This document shows positions 11,397 through 22,210 of a stretch of DNA of 38,461 bases, in pieces (position 1 is the first letter of the stretch; each line of letters begins with the position of its first letter). The position numbers and the translations under genes were made by a program. The notes under the pieces are model-generated. The model was given only the letters and a program-made list of their open reading frames with translations, made no database searches and was not told the origin of the DNA. Origin of the DNA: Polaromonas sp. (GTDB taxonomy: Bacteria; Pseudomonadota; Gammaproteobacteria; Burkholderiales; Burkholderiaceae_C). The DNA is taken from the NCBI GenBank assembly GCA_030683705.1, contig JAUXPP010000064.1, forward strand, positions 1 to 38,461, read 5' to 3'.

Positions 11397-11834
11397 ATGA
11401 AGATCCTCCTGGCAACGCTGTTGTTTGCGTCAACAGCCCACGCTGCCTGCATTGAAAAGCCCGCACCTTTTGTTGACTGGAGAGGCTGCGCCCGCGCGGA
11501 CGGAGAGGATCTCAATGCAGTGAACCTCCAGCAGGCTTTGCTGACCGGGGCCTCCATGCGTTTTGCCAGGCTTCCCGAGGCCAACCTGCTCAAGGCCGAC
11601 CTCACAAAGGCCAATCTGTTGATGGCGGACTTCACCGACGCCAACATGATCGGCGTGATCCTCAACGACGCCGTCCTGTACGGGGCAAACTTCAAGGGCG
11701 CCAACCTGACCGGCGCTTCATTTGTCAGAGCCAACATCATGGGCGCGAATATGGAAGGTGCGCGACTGAGCGGCGCAACCTGGACTGACGGGAGAAAGGT
11801 GTGCGCCCTCGGTTCAATCGGGGTGTGCCAGTAG
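11397..11834 (+). CDS. Secreted pentapeptide-repeat protein
   Basis: A 145-residue exported protein. A signal peptide (residues 1-16, cleavage after AHA) precedes a right-handed beta-helix made of consecutive A(N/D)LxX units between about residues 39 and 125, for example ANLLKADLTKANLL and GANFKGANLTGASF. Cysteines flank the helix at both ends (Cys18, Cys31 and two near the C-terminus), which could close it with disulfides in the periplasm. Pentapeptide proteins can mimic DNA or act as scaffolds, but a periplasmic one of this size has no known role. The 3' end touches the convergent small membrane-protein gene: its stop ends at 11834 and the other gene's stop begins at 11835. Confidence 0.85.
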   Translation: MKILLATLLFASTAHAACIEKPAPFVDWRGCARADGEDLNAVNLQQALLTGASMRFARLPEANLLKADLTKANLLMADFTDANMIGVILNDAVLYGANFKGANLTGASFVRANIMGANMEGARLSGATWTDGRKVCALGSIGVCQ

Positions 11835-12002
11835 TCAGGGTTCGCCGGATCTCATGCCGGTCATGATGGTCGCCACCATGAACAGCAACACGCCGATGAC
11901 CGTCACGGCCGCCCCCCAGAATCCGGCGAAGGCGATGTGAAGGGTCAGTCCCAGCACGAACATCAGTGCGCCGCCAATCTGTGCAGCGAGCAAATGTGAC
12001 AT
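11835..12002 (-). CDS. Small two-helix membrane protein, 55 residues
   Basis: A short gene that gene finders may skip. It begins with ATG at 12002, preceded by GAGGAG with about nine bases of spacing. It encodes MSHLLAAQIGGALMFVLGLT at the N-terminus, a second hydrophobic segment (about residues 31-48, including VTVIGVLLFMVATIM) and a short polar end RSGEP. Two hydrophobic helices of 16-20 residues with a Phe/Trp-Gly turn suggest an inner-membrane hairpin. The codon positions are GC-rich at the third base, as in real genes here. I do not recognise the family. It sits upstream in orientation from nothing obvious, end-to-end with the pentapeptide gene. Confidence 0.7.
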   Translation of the reverse strand: MSHLLAAQIGGALMFVLGLTLHIAFAGFWGAAVTVIGVLLFMVATIMTGMRSGEP

Positions 12003-12207
12003 AAAAACTGTCTCCTCATTGTCGATCTCGAGCCACGGAGACCCCGAACCGGTAAAAAATCCCGCCCATTTCGAACGGGGATTCAGGGATGCAAGCAGCG
12101 GGCATCAGCCTGGAGCTCTCACGAGCTGCGCCGACCACCTGCTGCCGTCTGCGGGTCCTTCTGCGGGACGCCATGCAGCCTCCACCTGAAGAATAAAAGC
12201 CTGATCA

Positions 12208-12301
12208 TGGTGCCCGGGACCGGAATCGAACCGGTACGCCCCTTATGCAGGAAAGCGGCGGATTTTAAGTCCGATGTGTCTACCAATTTCACCACCCGGG
12301 C
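12208..12301 (-). tRNA. tRNA-Leu (anticodon UAA)
   Basis: Acceptor stem GCCCGGG/CCCGGGC, D-arm with AAATTGGTAGA, anticodon loop CTTAAAA, a long class II variable arm, T-arm GGTTCGATTCC and encoded CCA. The variable region is about 21-22 nt, at the long end for tRNA-Leu, with several G-U pairs, and the base pair at 27-43 is a U-C mismatch. Last of a three-gene tRNA operon. Confidence 0.95.
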
Positions 12302-12382
12302 AGGGTTTGCCATTGTGAAACAAAAAGGCCCCGTCACATCGACTGACGAGGCCCGGTTGACCAGAATTCAATACGCATGATC

Positions 12383-12456
12383 TGGAGGCGCGGGGCGGAG
12401 TCGAACCGCCCTGGATGGATTTGCAATCCACTGCATAACCGCTTTGCTACCGCGCC
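12383..12456 (-). tRNA. tRNA-Cys (anticodon GCA)
   Basis: 74 nt with acceptor stem GGCGCGG, anticodon loop containing TTGCAAA, T-loop GTTCGAC and encoded CCA after discriminator U, as expected for tRNA-Cys. Middle gene of the Gly-Cys-Leu operon. Confidence 0.97.
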
Positions 12457-12542
12457 CTGTCGTGTCTTCCATGCATGCCACAGCGTGACCACCGTCGCAC
12501 CAAAGAAAAAGGACAGCATTTTAACGTGCTGCCCTTTTGAAT

Positions 12543-12618
12543 TGGAGCGGGAGAAGAGTCTCGAACTCTCGACCTCAACCTTGGCAAGGTTGCGCTCTAC
12601 CAACTGAGCTACTCCCGC
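12543..12618 (-). tRNA. tRNA-Gly (anticodon GCC)
   Basis: 76 nt with acceptor stem GCGGGAG, D-loop AGTTGGTAGA, anticodon GCC in CTTGCCAAG, T-loop GTTCGAG and encoded CCA. First gene of the three-tRNA operon, directly downstream of a strong -10 box. Confidence 0.97.
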
Positions 12619-12632
12619 GATTACAGCCTCAA

Positions 12633-12661
12633 ATTATAGCGTATTTTTTTGCGCGTTTGAA
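12633..12661 (-). promoter_or_regulatory. Sigma-70 promoter of the tRNA Gly-Cys-Leu operon
   Basis: On the minus strand a perfect -10 TATAAT (12633-12638) is preceded by TTCAAA (12656-12661, four of six to consensus) with a 17-bp spacer. The start of transcription would fall near 12626, eight bases before tRNA-Gly. It lies in the AT-rich gap after lon. Confidence 0.7.
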
Positions 12662-12683
12662 GATAGTCTGAAAATTAGCGCGA

Positions 12684-15113
<2,430 letters not shown>

Positions 15114-15201
15114 ATGACCTTAAAGGTAAGCCTTGAACGAAAGCCCTGGCATCGTGACGGGTATCAGGCTTTCATGTTCGGCAACAACAATAACCTCGAA
15201 C

Positions 15202-15227
15202 GTGGGGGACGCTGGCCGGTTTTCAAG
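15202..15227 (-). promoter_or_regulatory. Sigma-32 (heat-shock) promoter of lon
   Basis: On the minus strand CTTGAA (15222-15227), a 14-bp spacer and CCCCAC (15202-15207) match the RpoH consensus CTTGAA / CCCCAT. Predicted start near 15195 gives an 80-nt leader before the lon ATG. The -35 sequence lies in the loop of the hairpin at 15211-15236. Lon is a classical heat-shock gene, which supports the call. Confidence 0.65.
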
Positions 15228-15236
15228 CCGGCCAGC
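15211..15236 (-). terminator. Stem-loop after clpX
   Basis: A perfect nine-base stem GCTGGCCGG/CCGGCCAGC with an eight-base loop begins eight bases after the clpX stop. There is no U-run after it, so it may be an attenuator, an RNA stabiliser or a Rho-assisted terminator. It overlaps the lon heat-shock promoter. Confidence 0.5.
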
Positions 15237-15243
15237 TGCGGCA

Positions 15244-16509
15244 TCAGGCCTGTTTGGCAGACTCACGGTAAACCAGCAGCGGCGGCTTGTTTTCCTCAAT
15301 GGTCGATTCATCGACCACCACTTTTTCGACATTGCTGGTGTTGGGCAGGTCAAACATGGTGTCGATCAGCGACTGCTCGAGGATGGACCGCAGGCCCCGC
15401 GCACCGGTCTTGCGGGCCAGTGCCTTGCGGGCAATCGCCTTGAGCGCGGACGGGCGAATCTCGAGATCCACCCCTTCCATGGACAGGAGCTTGCTGAACT
15501 GCTTGACCACCGCGTTTTTCGGCTCGGTCAGGATCTGCACCAGCGCGTCTTCCGTCAGTTCGGCCAGGGTCGCAACCACCGGCATGCGGCCCACCAGTTC
15601 GGGAATCAGGCCGAACTTGATCAGGTCTTCCGGCTCCACATCCTTGAAGGACTCGGTCAGGCTGCGCGCCTTCTTGCTCTTGACGGCGGCGCCGAAGCCT
15701 ATGCCCGAGGCCTCGGTTCGGTTTTCAATGACTTTTTCCAGCCCCGAGAACGCCCCGCCGCAGATGAACAGGATGTTGGTGGTGTCCACCTGCAGGAAAT
15801 CCTGGTTCGGGTGTTTGCGGCCGCCCTGCGGCGGCACCGACGCCATGGTGCCCTCGATCAGCTTGAGCAGCGCCTGTTGCACGCCCTCGCCCGACACGTC
15901 ACGGGTGATCGACGGGTTGTCGGACTTGCGCGAAATCTTGTCGATTTCGTCGATGTACACAATGCCCTGCTGCGCGCGCTCGACTTCGTAGTTGCAGCTT
16001 TGCAGCAGCTTCTGGATGATGTTCTCGACGTCTTCACCGACGTAGCCGGCTTCGGTCAGCGTGGTGGCGTCGGCCATCACGAACGGCACGTTGAGCGTGC
16101 GCGCCAGGGTCTGGGCCAGCAGGGTCTTGCCGGAACCGGTCGGACCGATCAGCAGGATGTTGCTCTTGGTCAGCTCGACCTCGTCCTTTTTGGCCTTGTC
16201 CTTGTGACGCAGGCGTTTGTAATGGTTGTACACCGCCACGGCCAGCGTGCGCTTGGCCGGTTCCTGGCCGATCACATAACCGTCCAGCGTTGTCTTGATT
16301 TCCAGCGGCGTCGGCAGGTCACCGCGCGTTTCGCGCACATCTTCCCCGGCGGGCAGCTCATCACGGATGATTTCGTTGCACAAATCGATGCATTCATCAC
16401 AGATGAAGACCGACGGCCCGGCGATCAGCTTTTTGACTTCATGCTGGCTTTTGCCGCAGAAGGAGCAATACAGGGTCTTTTCGCTGGAAGAGCCTTTTTT
16501 CTCGGCCAT
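15244..16509 (-). CDS. clpX: ATP-dependent Clp protease ATP-binding subunit ClpX
   Basis: AAA+ unfoldase of 421 residues that feeds tagged or native substrates into ClpP. The N-terminal zinc-binding domain has Cys15, Cys18, Cys37 and Cys40. Walker A GPTGSGKT is at 122-129, pore loop GYVG at 155-158, Walker B VYIDEIDK around 184-191, and sensor and arginine-finger regions follow ([19 protein letters not shown] in pieces). The C-terminal small domain includes [16 protein letters not shown]. Start is the ATG at 16509 with AAGG at about 11 bases. It is downstream of clpP but behind a strong terminator, so it probably also has its own promoter in the 120 bp before its start. Confidence 0.98.
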   Translation of the reverse strand: MAEKKGSSSEKTLYCSFCGKSQHEVKKLIAGPSVFICDECIDLCNEIIRDELPAGEDVRETRGDLPTPLEIKTTLDGYVIGQEPAKRTLAVAVYNHYKRLRHKDKAKKDEVELTKSNILLIGPTGSGKTLLAQTLARTLNVPFVMADATTLTEAGYVGEDVENIIQKLLQSCNYEVERAQQGIVYIDEIDKISRKSDNPSITRDVSGEGVQQALLKLIEGTMASVPPQGGRKHPNQDFLQVDTTNILFICGGAFSGLEKVIENRTEASGIGFGAAVKSKKARSLTESFKDVEPEDLIKFGLIPELVGRMPVVATLAELTEDALVQILTEPKNAVVKQFSKLLSMEGVDLEIRPSALKAIARKALARKTGARGLRSILEQSLIDTMFDLPNTSNVEKVVVDESTIEENKPPLLVYRESAKQA

Positions 16510-16571
16510 TGATGGAGTGCCTTTGTGGGTCCCCGAAAGGGGCTTTGTCTAATGATAACCAAATAAATTCA

Positions 16572-16626
16572 GCCCCCACGCTTCGCTGCCCCTCGAGAGG
16601 GCGCTTTTTATCTTGGGGCGGCCCGG
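16572..16626 (+). repeat. Second intergenic repeat family, copy 1
   Basis: GCCCCCA...GCTTCGCTGCCCC, then a GAGGG/CGCTTTTT block and TTGGGGCGGCCCG. The same blocks in the same order occur at 25750-25840. The outer GCCCC and GGGGC blocks can pair to form a long hairpin. It sits between clpP and clpX. Confidence 0.6.
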
Positions 16627-16630
16627 CGAT

Positions 16631-16666
16631 AAAAAAACGGCGTTTCCTGTTACAGAAAACGCCGTT
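16631..16666 (-). terminator. Rho-independent terminator of clpP
   Basis: On the minus strand a ten-base stem AACGGCGTTT/AAACGCCGTT with a loop of about 11 bases is followed by a run of seven T. It begins 36 bp after the clpP stop. This is the best intrinsic terminator in the window and should limit read-through from clpP into clpX. Confidence 0.9.
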
Positions 16667-16702
16667 GCCGTATCGCAACTGACCGGTTTTTACGCCTGAA
16701 AC

Positions 16703-17320
16703 TCAGGGGCGCTTGCTGATGACCTCGTCCACCACACCATAGGCCTTGGCCTCGTCGGCAAACATGAAGTAATCGCGTTCGGTATCACGCTCGATTTTTT
16801 CCACCGTCTGGCCGGTATTGTTGGCCAGGATGCGGTTGAGCTGTTCGCGCGTCTTGAGGATGTCGCGGGCATGGATTTCGATGTCCGTGGCCTGGCCCTG
16901 GGCGCCGCCCGAGGGCTGGTGAATCATCACACGCGAGTTGGGCAGCGAAAAGCGTTTGCCCTTGGTGCCGGCAGCCAGCAGGAACGCGCCCATGCTGGCA
17001 GCCATGCCGGTGCACAGCGTGGACACATCCGGCTTGATGAACTGCATGGTGTCGTAAATCGCCATGCCGGCGGTCACCGAGCCGCCCGGGGAGTTGATGT
17101 AAAAGGAGATGTCCTTGTCGGGGTTCTCGCTCTCGAGGAAAAGCAGCTGCGCCACCACCAGGTTGGCGGTCTGGTCGTTGACCGGGCCCACCAGGAAAAT
17201 CACGCGTTCTTTCAAAAGGCGCGAATAGATGTCATACGACCGCTCACCGCGGCCGGACTGCTCGATCACCATCGGCACCATGCCGAGGCCCTGAATTTCC
17301 TGTGCGCTGCTGTAAATCAT
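16703..17320 (-). CDS. clpP: ATP-dependent Clp protease proteolytic subunit
   Basis: Serine peptidase of 205 residues that forms the tetradecameric barrel working with ClpX (and ClpA). The catalytic triad is visible: Ser109 in [12 protein letters not shown], His134 in VMIHQPSGG and Asp183 in ERDTERDYF. The ATG at 17320 is chosen because GGAG lies before it at six bases and because the following [10 protein letters not shown] matches the short propeptide region; a longer reading from 17383 would run through the promoter. The gene has a heat-shock-type promoter directly upstream and an intrinsic terminator downstream, so it can be expressed apart from both tig and clpX. Confidence 0.97.
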   Translation of the reverse strand: MIYSSAQEIQGLGMVPMVIEQSGRGERSYDIYSRLLKERVIFLVGPVNDQTANLVVAQLLFLESENPDKDISFYINSPGGSVTAGMAIYDTMQFIKPDVSTLCTGMAASMGAFLLAAGTKGKRFSLPNSRVMIHQPSGGAQGQATDIEIHARDILKTREQLNRILANNTGQTVEKIERDTERDYFMFADEAKAYGVVDEVISKRP

Positions 17321-17356
17321 GTGTTCTCCGATTTGTGGGGCTACTTTACCCAAAAT

Positions 17357-17384
17357 AAATGGGGCTTGAAGCCGTAGCCGCAAG
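17357..17384 (-). promoter_or_regulatory. Sigma-32 (heat-shock) promoter of clpP
   Basis: On the minus strand CTTGCG (17379-17384), a 14-bp spacer and CCCCATTT (17357-17364). The -10 part fits the RpoH consensus completely and the -35 in four of six positions. Predicted start near 17350 leaves a 30-nt leader with the GGAG site. The promoter is embedded in the hairpin that follows tig. Confidence 0.7.
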
Positions 17385-17388
17385 CCCC
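17361..17388 (-). terminator. Hairpin terminator after tig, overlapping the clpP promoter
   Basis: On the minus strand an eight-base stem GGGGCTTG/CAAGCCCC with a 12-base loop is followed by ATTTATTTT. It begins 48 bp after the tig stop. The right stem arm is also the CCCC of the clpP -10 element. Confidence 0.65.
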
Positions 17389-17435
17389 TGTTCCGAAAAT
17401 TTGACCCCCGCCTGCGCGCCGGCCAGCCGGAAGAT

Positions 17436-18746
17436 TTAGTTCTGCGCCATCAACTCGTCGAAGGCCACGGCTTTTTCCACCACTTTGGCCTTGCCCATGA
17501 CAAAGTCGGTGACGTTGTTTTCGATCACCACGGACTCGACTTCGGCCATGCGTTTTTCGTCGCCGAAATACCAGCGCACCACGTCTTCAGGCTTCTCGTA
17601 GCTGGAAGCCAGTTCCTGCACGTGGGCCTTGACCTGCTCGGTGGTGGGGAACAGGTTGTGGGTGCGGGTCAGTTCTGCCACGACCAGGCCCAGGCGGACG
17701 CGTTTTTCGGCTTGCGGGCGGAAGATGTCGTCAGGAATCGGCGCCTTGTCGGCGTCCTTGATGCCGCGTTGCTTGAGGTCGGCGCGAGCGCCTTCCACCA
17801 TGCGTTCCAGTTCGGCCTGGACAATCGCCTGCGGCACGTCGAGTTCGGCATGGGCCACCAGGGCGTCCATCACCGCGTTCTTGTTGCGGGCGAGCAGGCG
17901 GAACTTGACTTCACGCTCCAGGTTTTTCTTGATATCGGCGCGCAGGCCTTCCACCGTGGCGTCGGCGATGCCGAGCGACTTGGCCAGGGCCTCGTTGACT
18001 TCGGGCAGGTGCGCAGCCTCGATTTTCTTGACGGTGACCAGGAAGTCGGCCTGTTTGCCTGCGACGTCCTTGCCATGGTAATCGGCGGGAAAGCTCAGCG
18101 GGAAGGTCTTGCTTTCACCGCTTTTCATGCCACGCACGGCGTCCTCGAACTCCTTGAGCATCTGGCCTTCGCCGACCAGGAACTGGAAGTCTTCGGCCTT
18201 GCCGCCGGCAAAGGTTTCGCCGTCGATCTTGCCTTCGAAGTCGATAGTGGCGCGGTCGCCGTCCTGCGCAGCGGCGTCCATGGCGCGCTGGGCAAAGGTA
18301 CGGCGCTGCTTGCGCAGGATGTCCAGGGTCTTGTCGATGGCTTCATCGCTGACTTCAGAAGTCAGTTTTTCGACTTCGGCATTGGCCAGGTCACCGATCT
18401 TGACTTCGGGGTACACCTCGAAGACCGCATCAAAAGCCAGCTCGCCCTCGGGCGCGCCTTCCTTTTCGCTGATGCGCGGCTGGCCGGCCACACGCAGCTT
18501 GGCTTCGTTGGCGGCCTGGGAGAAGGCTTCGCCGACCTTGTCGTTCATGACTTCGTAATGCACCGAGTAGCCGTAACGCTGGGCCACCACATTCATCGGG
18601 ACCTTGCCCGGACGGAAACCGTCCATCTTGACGGTGCGGGCCATGCGCTTCAGGCGTGAGTCAACTTCAGACTGGATGGCACTGACCGGCAGGGTCAGGG
18701 TCATCTTGCGTTCCAGCTTTTCAAGGGTTTCAACAGTCACGGCCAT
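17436..18746 (-). CDS. tig: Trigger factor (ribosome-associated chaperone, peptidyl-prolyl isomerase)
   Basis: A 436-residue cytoplasmic chaperone that binds nascent chains at the ribosome exit. The ribosome-binding signature GFRPGKVP is at residues 43-50. The FKBP-type PPIase domain spans about 155-240 ([17 protein letters not shown] in pieces; [17 protein letters not shown] in pieces). The helical C-terminal arms follow, ending [13 protein letters not shown] lies six bases before the ATG. It is first of the tig-clpP-clpX-lon cluster, an order shared with E. coli, with tRNA-Leu directly upstream. Confidence 0.97.
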   Translation of the reverse strand: MAVTVETLEKLERKMTLTLPVSAIQSEVDSRLKRMARTVKMDGFRPGKVPMNVVAQRYGYSVHYEVMNDKVGEAFSQAANEAKLRVAGQPRISEKEGAPEGELAFDAVFEVYPEVKIGDLANAEVEKLTSEVSDEAIDKTLDILRKQRRTFAQRAMDAAAQDGDRATIDFEGKIDGETFAGGKAEDFQFLVGEGQMLKEFEDAVRGMKSGESKTFPLSFPADYHGKDVAGKQADFLVTVKKIEAAHLPEVNEALAKSLGIADATVEGLRADIKKNLEREVKFRLLARNKNAVMDALVAHAELDVPQAIVQAELERMVEGARADLKQRGIKDADKAPIPDDIFRPQAEKRVRLGLVVAELTRTHNLFPTTEQVKAHVQELASSYEKPEDVVRWYFGDEKRMAEVESVVIENNVTDFVMGKAKVVEKAVAFDELMAQN

Positions 18747-18833
18747 GATCTACTCCTAATATCGAGGATGTGTAAAAGACGCCTGCCTGCGGCGGCAGGG
18801 CCCCGCGGCAAACGTCCTGAAAAATCTCACTGG

Positions 18834-18920
18834 TGGTGCGCGGGGGGGGACTCGAACCCCCACATCCTTGCGGACGTCAGGACCTAAACCTGGTGCGTCT
18901 ACCAATTTCGCCACCCGCGC
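18834..18920 (-). tRNA. tRNA-Leu (anticodon UAG)
   Basis: 87 nt with acceptor stem GCGCGGG/CCCGCGC, D-loop AAATTGGTAGA, anticodon loop TTTAGGT, class II variable arm with stem GACGTCC/GGATGT, T-loop GTTCGAG and encoded CCA. It lies between the second RND operon and tig on the same strand. A possible TTGACC -35 lies in the gap before it, but no good -10 is seen. Confidence 0.96.
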
Positions 18921-19041
18921 GCCGGAAACAAAAACGGGAATCCTCAGCTTTCAGCCTACGGACCCCCGCCTGAAATCGGTCAACTTTCTATTTTAGCCTG
19001 TATCGGCGCTGTCGCCGCCTGCCGGTTAACCCGGCCCCGGT

Positions 19042-22000
19042 TTACGCCGGCACGACGCCGGGTGTTTCGCGTTTGACCCTGAACCATGCCGCGTACATGG
19101 CCGGCAGCGCCAGCAAGGTCAGCACGGTGGCCACAATCAGGCCGCCCATGATGGCGACCGCCATCGGGCCCCAGAACACGCTGCGCGACAGCGGGATCAT
19201 GGCCAGCACGGCAGCAGCGGCCGTCAGCACGATGGGGCGCAGGCGCCGCACGGCCGACTCGACAATCGCGTCCCAGGCCGGGACACCGGCCGCGCGGTCC
19301 TGCTCGATCTGGTCGATCAGGATCACCGAGTTGCGCTGGATCATACCCATCAGGGCGATCACGCCGAGCAGCGCCACAAAGCCGAAAGGCCGGCCGAGCA
19401 GCAGCAAGGCCCCGGCCACGCCGGCAATACCCAGCGGCCCGGTCAGGAACACCAGCATGGCGCGGCTGAAACTGTGCAGTTGCAGCATCAGCAGGGTAAA
19501 GGTCAGGAACAGCATGATGGGCACGCCGGCCACAATGGAACTGGAACCCTTGCTGCTTTCCTCCACCGCGCCCGCCACTTCGATGCGGTAGCCACTCATG
19601 CCGTTTTGCTGCCATTTGGCTTCGATGGCTTTCAGGCCCGGCAGCAATTCGGCGGTCACGGTTGCACCCTGCAGGCCCTCGACGATGTCGCCCTGCACCG
19701 TGATCGCGTAGTCGCGGTTCTCGCGCCACATCACGCCCGGCTCCCAGGTGAACACCGGCTTGGCGATCTGCGTCAGCGGGATCGACTTGCCCGAGGCCGT
19801 CGGCAGGTAGGCGTTGGCGATGTCGGTGATGGCGTTGCGCTCGTCCAGCGGCTGGCGCAGCACGATGTCGATGAGTTTGTCGCCCTCGCGGAACTGGCCC
19901 ACGGTGCTGCCGGCCAGGATGGTTCTGGACGCCTGGGCAATCGACTGGCTGGTCACACCCAGGGCACGCGCCTTGGACTGGTCGACTTCCAGGCGCAGCA
20001 CCTTGACCGACTCGTTCCAGTTGTCGTTGACGCCCCGCGTGTTGGGGCTTTCACGCATCGCGGCCTTGACTTCATCGGCGCGGTCACGCAATACCAGCGG
20101 ATCGGTGCCGACCACGCGGAACTGCACCGGGTAAGGCACCGGCGGGCCGTTGGGCAGCAGCTTGATGCGGCCACGCACCTCCGGGAATTCCTGGGCCAGC
20201 AGGGCCGGCAATTTGATGCGCAGCGACTCGCGCACTTTCAGGTCTTTGGGCAACACGATGAACTGCGACACGTTGGTCTGGGGGAAGACCTGGTCCAGCG
20301 GCAGGTAAAAGCGCGGCACGCCGGAACCGACCCAGGTGCTGACCGAGCGCACGCCCTCTTCCTTGAGCAGCCGTTCTTCGACGCGTTTGGCGGTCAGTTC
20401 GTTGGCGGCAAACGAGGTTCCTTCGGGGAACCAGATGTCCACCATGATCTCGGGCCGGCTCGAATCCGGGAAGAACTGCTGCTGCACCTTGCCCATGCCG
20501 AAAATGCCCAGCGCAAAAAACAGCACGGTTGCGCCTATGGTGATCCAGCGGTATTCGACGCACCAGTTCACCGCGCGGCGGAAAGTCTTGTAGAACGGTG
20601 TGTCGAAGTGCTCCTGGTGGCCGGCCGCGGCGCCTTCAGGCAGCGGCTTGGCTTTCAGCAGCAAGGTGCCGAGGTAGGGCACAAAATACACCGACACGAT
20701 CCAGCTCAGCACCAACGCAATCACCGTGACCGCAAAAATCGCGAAGGTGTATTCGCCCACGGTGGATTGGGCCAGGCCAATCGGCAAGAAGCCCACGGCT
20801 GTGATCAGCGTTCCTGTCAGCATGGGCATGGCGGTGATTTCGTAGGCAAAGGTCGCGGCGCGCACCTTGTCGTAACCCTCTTCCATCTTGCGCACCATCA
20901 TCTCGACCGCAATGATGGCGTCGTCCACCAGCAGGCCCAGCGCAATGATCAGCGAGCCCAGTGAGATCTTGTGCAGTCCGATGCCGAAGTAACTCATGGC
21001 CAGAAAGGTCACCGCCAGCACCAGCGGGATGGTGATGCCCACCACCAGCCCGGGCCGCATGTCGATGTAATAACGTTTCCACAGCGGGTGCTGGCCGGGG
21101 CGCCGGTGAAAACCCAGCGCGATGAAACTCACGGCCAGCACGATCACCACCGCCTCGATCAGCACCTTGACAAACTCGTTGACCGAGCTCGCCACGGCAG
21201 TCGGCTGGTCCTGGATCTGCACCAGTTCGATGCCGGCCGGCAGGTTGGCGCTGATGCCTGCGGTGGCGGTTTTCAGCGCCTTGCCGAGCGCAATGATGTC
21301 GCCGCCCTTGGCCATGGACACGCCCAGCGCGATCACTTCCCGGCCCTGGTGCCGCACCTTGACAGCAGGAGGGTCCACATAGCCGCGTTTGACCTCGGCA
21401 ATGTCGCCCAGGCGCAACTGGCTGCCGGAATTGCCGCGTATCGGCATGGCGCGCAACTGCTCGATCGCCTCGAACTGCCCCGCGACCCGGACCTGCACGA
21501 TGTCCAGCGGGGTCTGGACGGCGCCGGCCGACTCGACGGCGTTTTGCTGGCCGAGCTGGCTCAGCACCTGGTTGAAGTCCAGCCCGAGCTGGGCCAGGCG
21601 TTTTTGCGAAATTTCGATGAACAGCTTTTCGTCCTGCACGCCAAACTGCTCGACCTTGGCGACATCGGGCACACGCAGCAGGCGCTGGCGCACGTCGTCG
21701 GCAAAGGTCTTGAGTTCGGCATAACTGAAGCCGTCGGCCTGCAGCGCGTAGATCACGCCGTAGACATCACCGAAATCGTCGTTGAAAAATGGCCCCTGCA
21801 CCCCGGCAGGCAGGGTGTAGCGCATGTCGCCGATCTTCTTGCGCACCGCGTACCAGACCCCGGCCACGTCGGCGGCTTTCGACGAATCCTTGATCTGGAA
21901 AATGATCTGCGACTCGCCCGGCTTGGAGTAGCTGCGTATCTTGTCGGCGTAAGGCACTTCCTGCAGCGTGCGCTCGAGCTTGTCGGTCACCTGCTCGGCC

Positions 22001-22203
22001 ACCTGCTGCGCTGTCGCGCCCGGCCAGTAAGTGCGCACCACCATGGCGCGGAAGGTGAAGGGCGGGTCCTCGTCCTGGCCGAGCTGGAAGTAGGCCGCAA
22101 AGCCCAGCAGCATCAGCACCACCATCAGGTAGCGGGTCAGCGCCGGATGATCCAGCGCCCATTTGGACAGGTTGAAGCCGTCTTTGGGTTGTTCCTGGTT
22201 CAT
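19042..22203 (-). CDS. RND efflux permease of the TriC/VexF-like group
   Basis: Inner-membrane proton antiporter of 1053 residues. It starts MNQEQPKDGFNLSKWALDHP, unlike the HAE1 pump elsewhere in the window, and has FQLGQDEDPPFTFRAM, a hallmark of this group. Asp427 and Asp428 lie in LLVDDAIIAVEMMV. The TM10 position that carries lysine in AcrB is arginine here (GMIQRNSVILIDQIE), which is usual for this group. The loop after TM2 (around residue 366-384, HRRPGQHPLWKRYYIDMRPG) seems longer than in relatives I know. It follows its adaptor gene by 7 bp. No outer-membrane factor is adjacent, so the pump may borrow one, such as the lipoprotein encoded at 3837-5309. Substrate unknown. Confidence 0.9.
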   Translation of the reverse strand: MNQEQPKDGFNLSKWALDHPALTRYLMVVLMLLGFAAYFQLGQDEDPPFTFRAMVVRTYWPGATAQQVAEQVTDKLERTLQEVPYADKIRSYSKPGESQIIFQIKDSSKAADVAGVWYAVRKKIGDMRYTLPAGVQGPFFNDDFGDVYGVIYALQADGFSYAELKTFADDVRQRLLRVPDVAKVEQFGVQDEKLFIEISQKRLAQLGLDFNQVLSQLGQQNAVESAGAVQTPLDIVQVRVAGQFEAIEQLRAMPIRGNSGSQLRLGDIAEVKRGYVDPPAVKVRHQGREVIALGVSMAKGGDIIALGKALKTATAGISANLPAGIELVQIQDQPTAVASSVNEFVKVLIEAVVIVLAVSFIALGFHRRPGQHPLWKRYYIDMRPGLVVGITIPLVLAVTFLAMSYFGIGLHKISLGSLIIALGLLVDDAIIAVEMMVRKMEEGYDKVRAATFAYEITAMPMLTGTLITAVGFLPIGLAQSTVGEYTFAIFAVTVIALVLSWIVSVYFVPYLGTLLLKAKPLPEGAAAGHQEHFDTPFYKTFRRAVNWCVEYRWITIGATVLFFALGIFGMGKVQQQFFPDSSRPEIMVDIWFPEGTSFAANELTAKRVEERLLKEEGVRSVSTWVGSGVPRFYLPLDQVFPQTNVSQFIVLPKDLKVRESLRIKLPALLAQEFPEVRGRIKLLPNGPPVPYPVQFRVVGTDPLVLRDRADEVKAAMRESPNTRGVNDNWNESVKVLRLEVDQSKARALGVTSQSIAQASRTILAGSTVGQFREGDKLIDIVLRQPLDERNAITDIANAYLPTASGKSIPLTQIAKPVFTWEPGVMWRENRDYAITVQGDIVEGLQGATVTAELLPGLKAIEAKWQQNGMSGYRIEVAGAVEESSKGSSSIVAGVPIMLFLTFTLLMLQLHSFSRAMLVFLTGPLGIAGVAGALLLLGRPFGFVALLGVIALMGMIQRNSVILIDQIEQDRAAGVPAWDAIVESAVRRLRPIVLTAAAAVLAMIPLSRSVFWGPMAVAIMGGLIVATVLTLLALPAMYAAWFRVKRETPGVVPA

Positions 22204-22210
22204 GCCTGCC

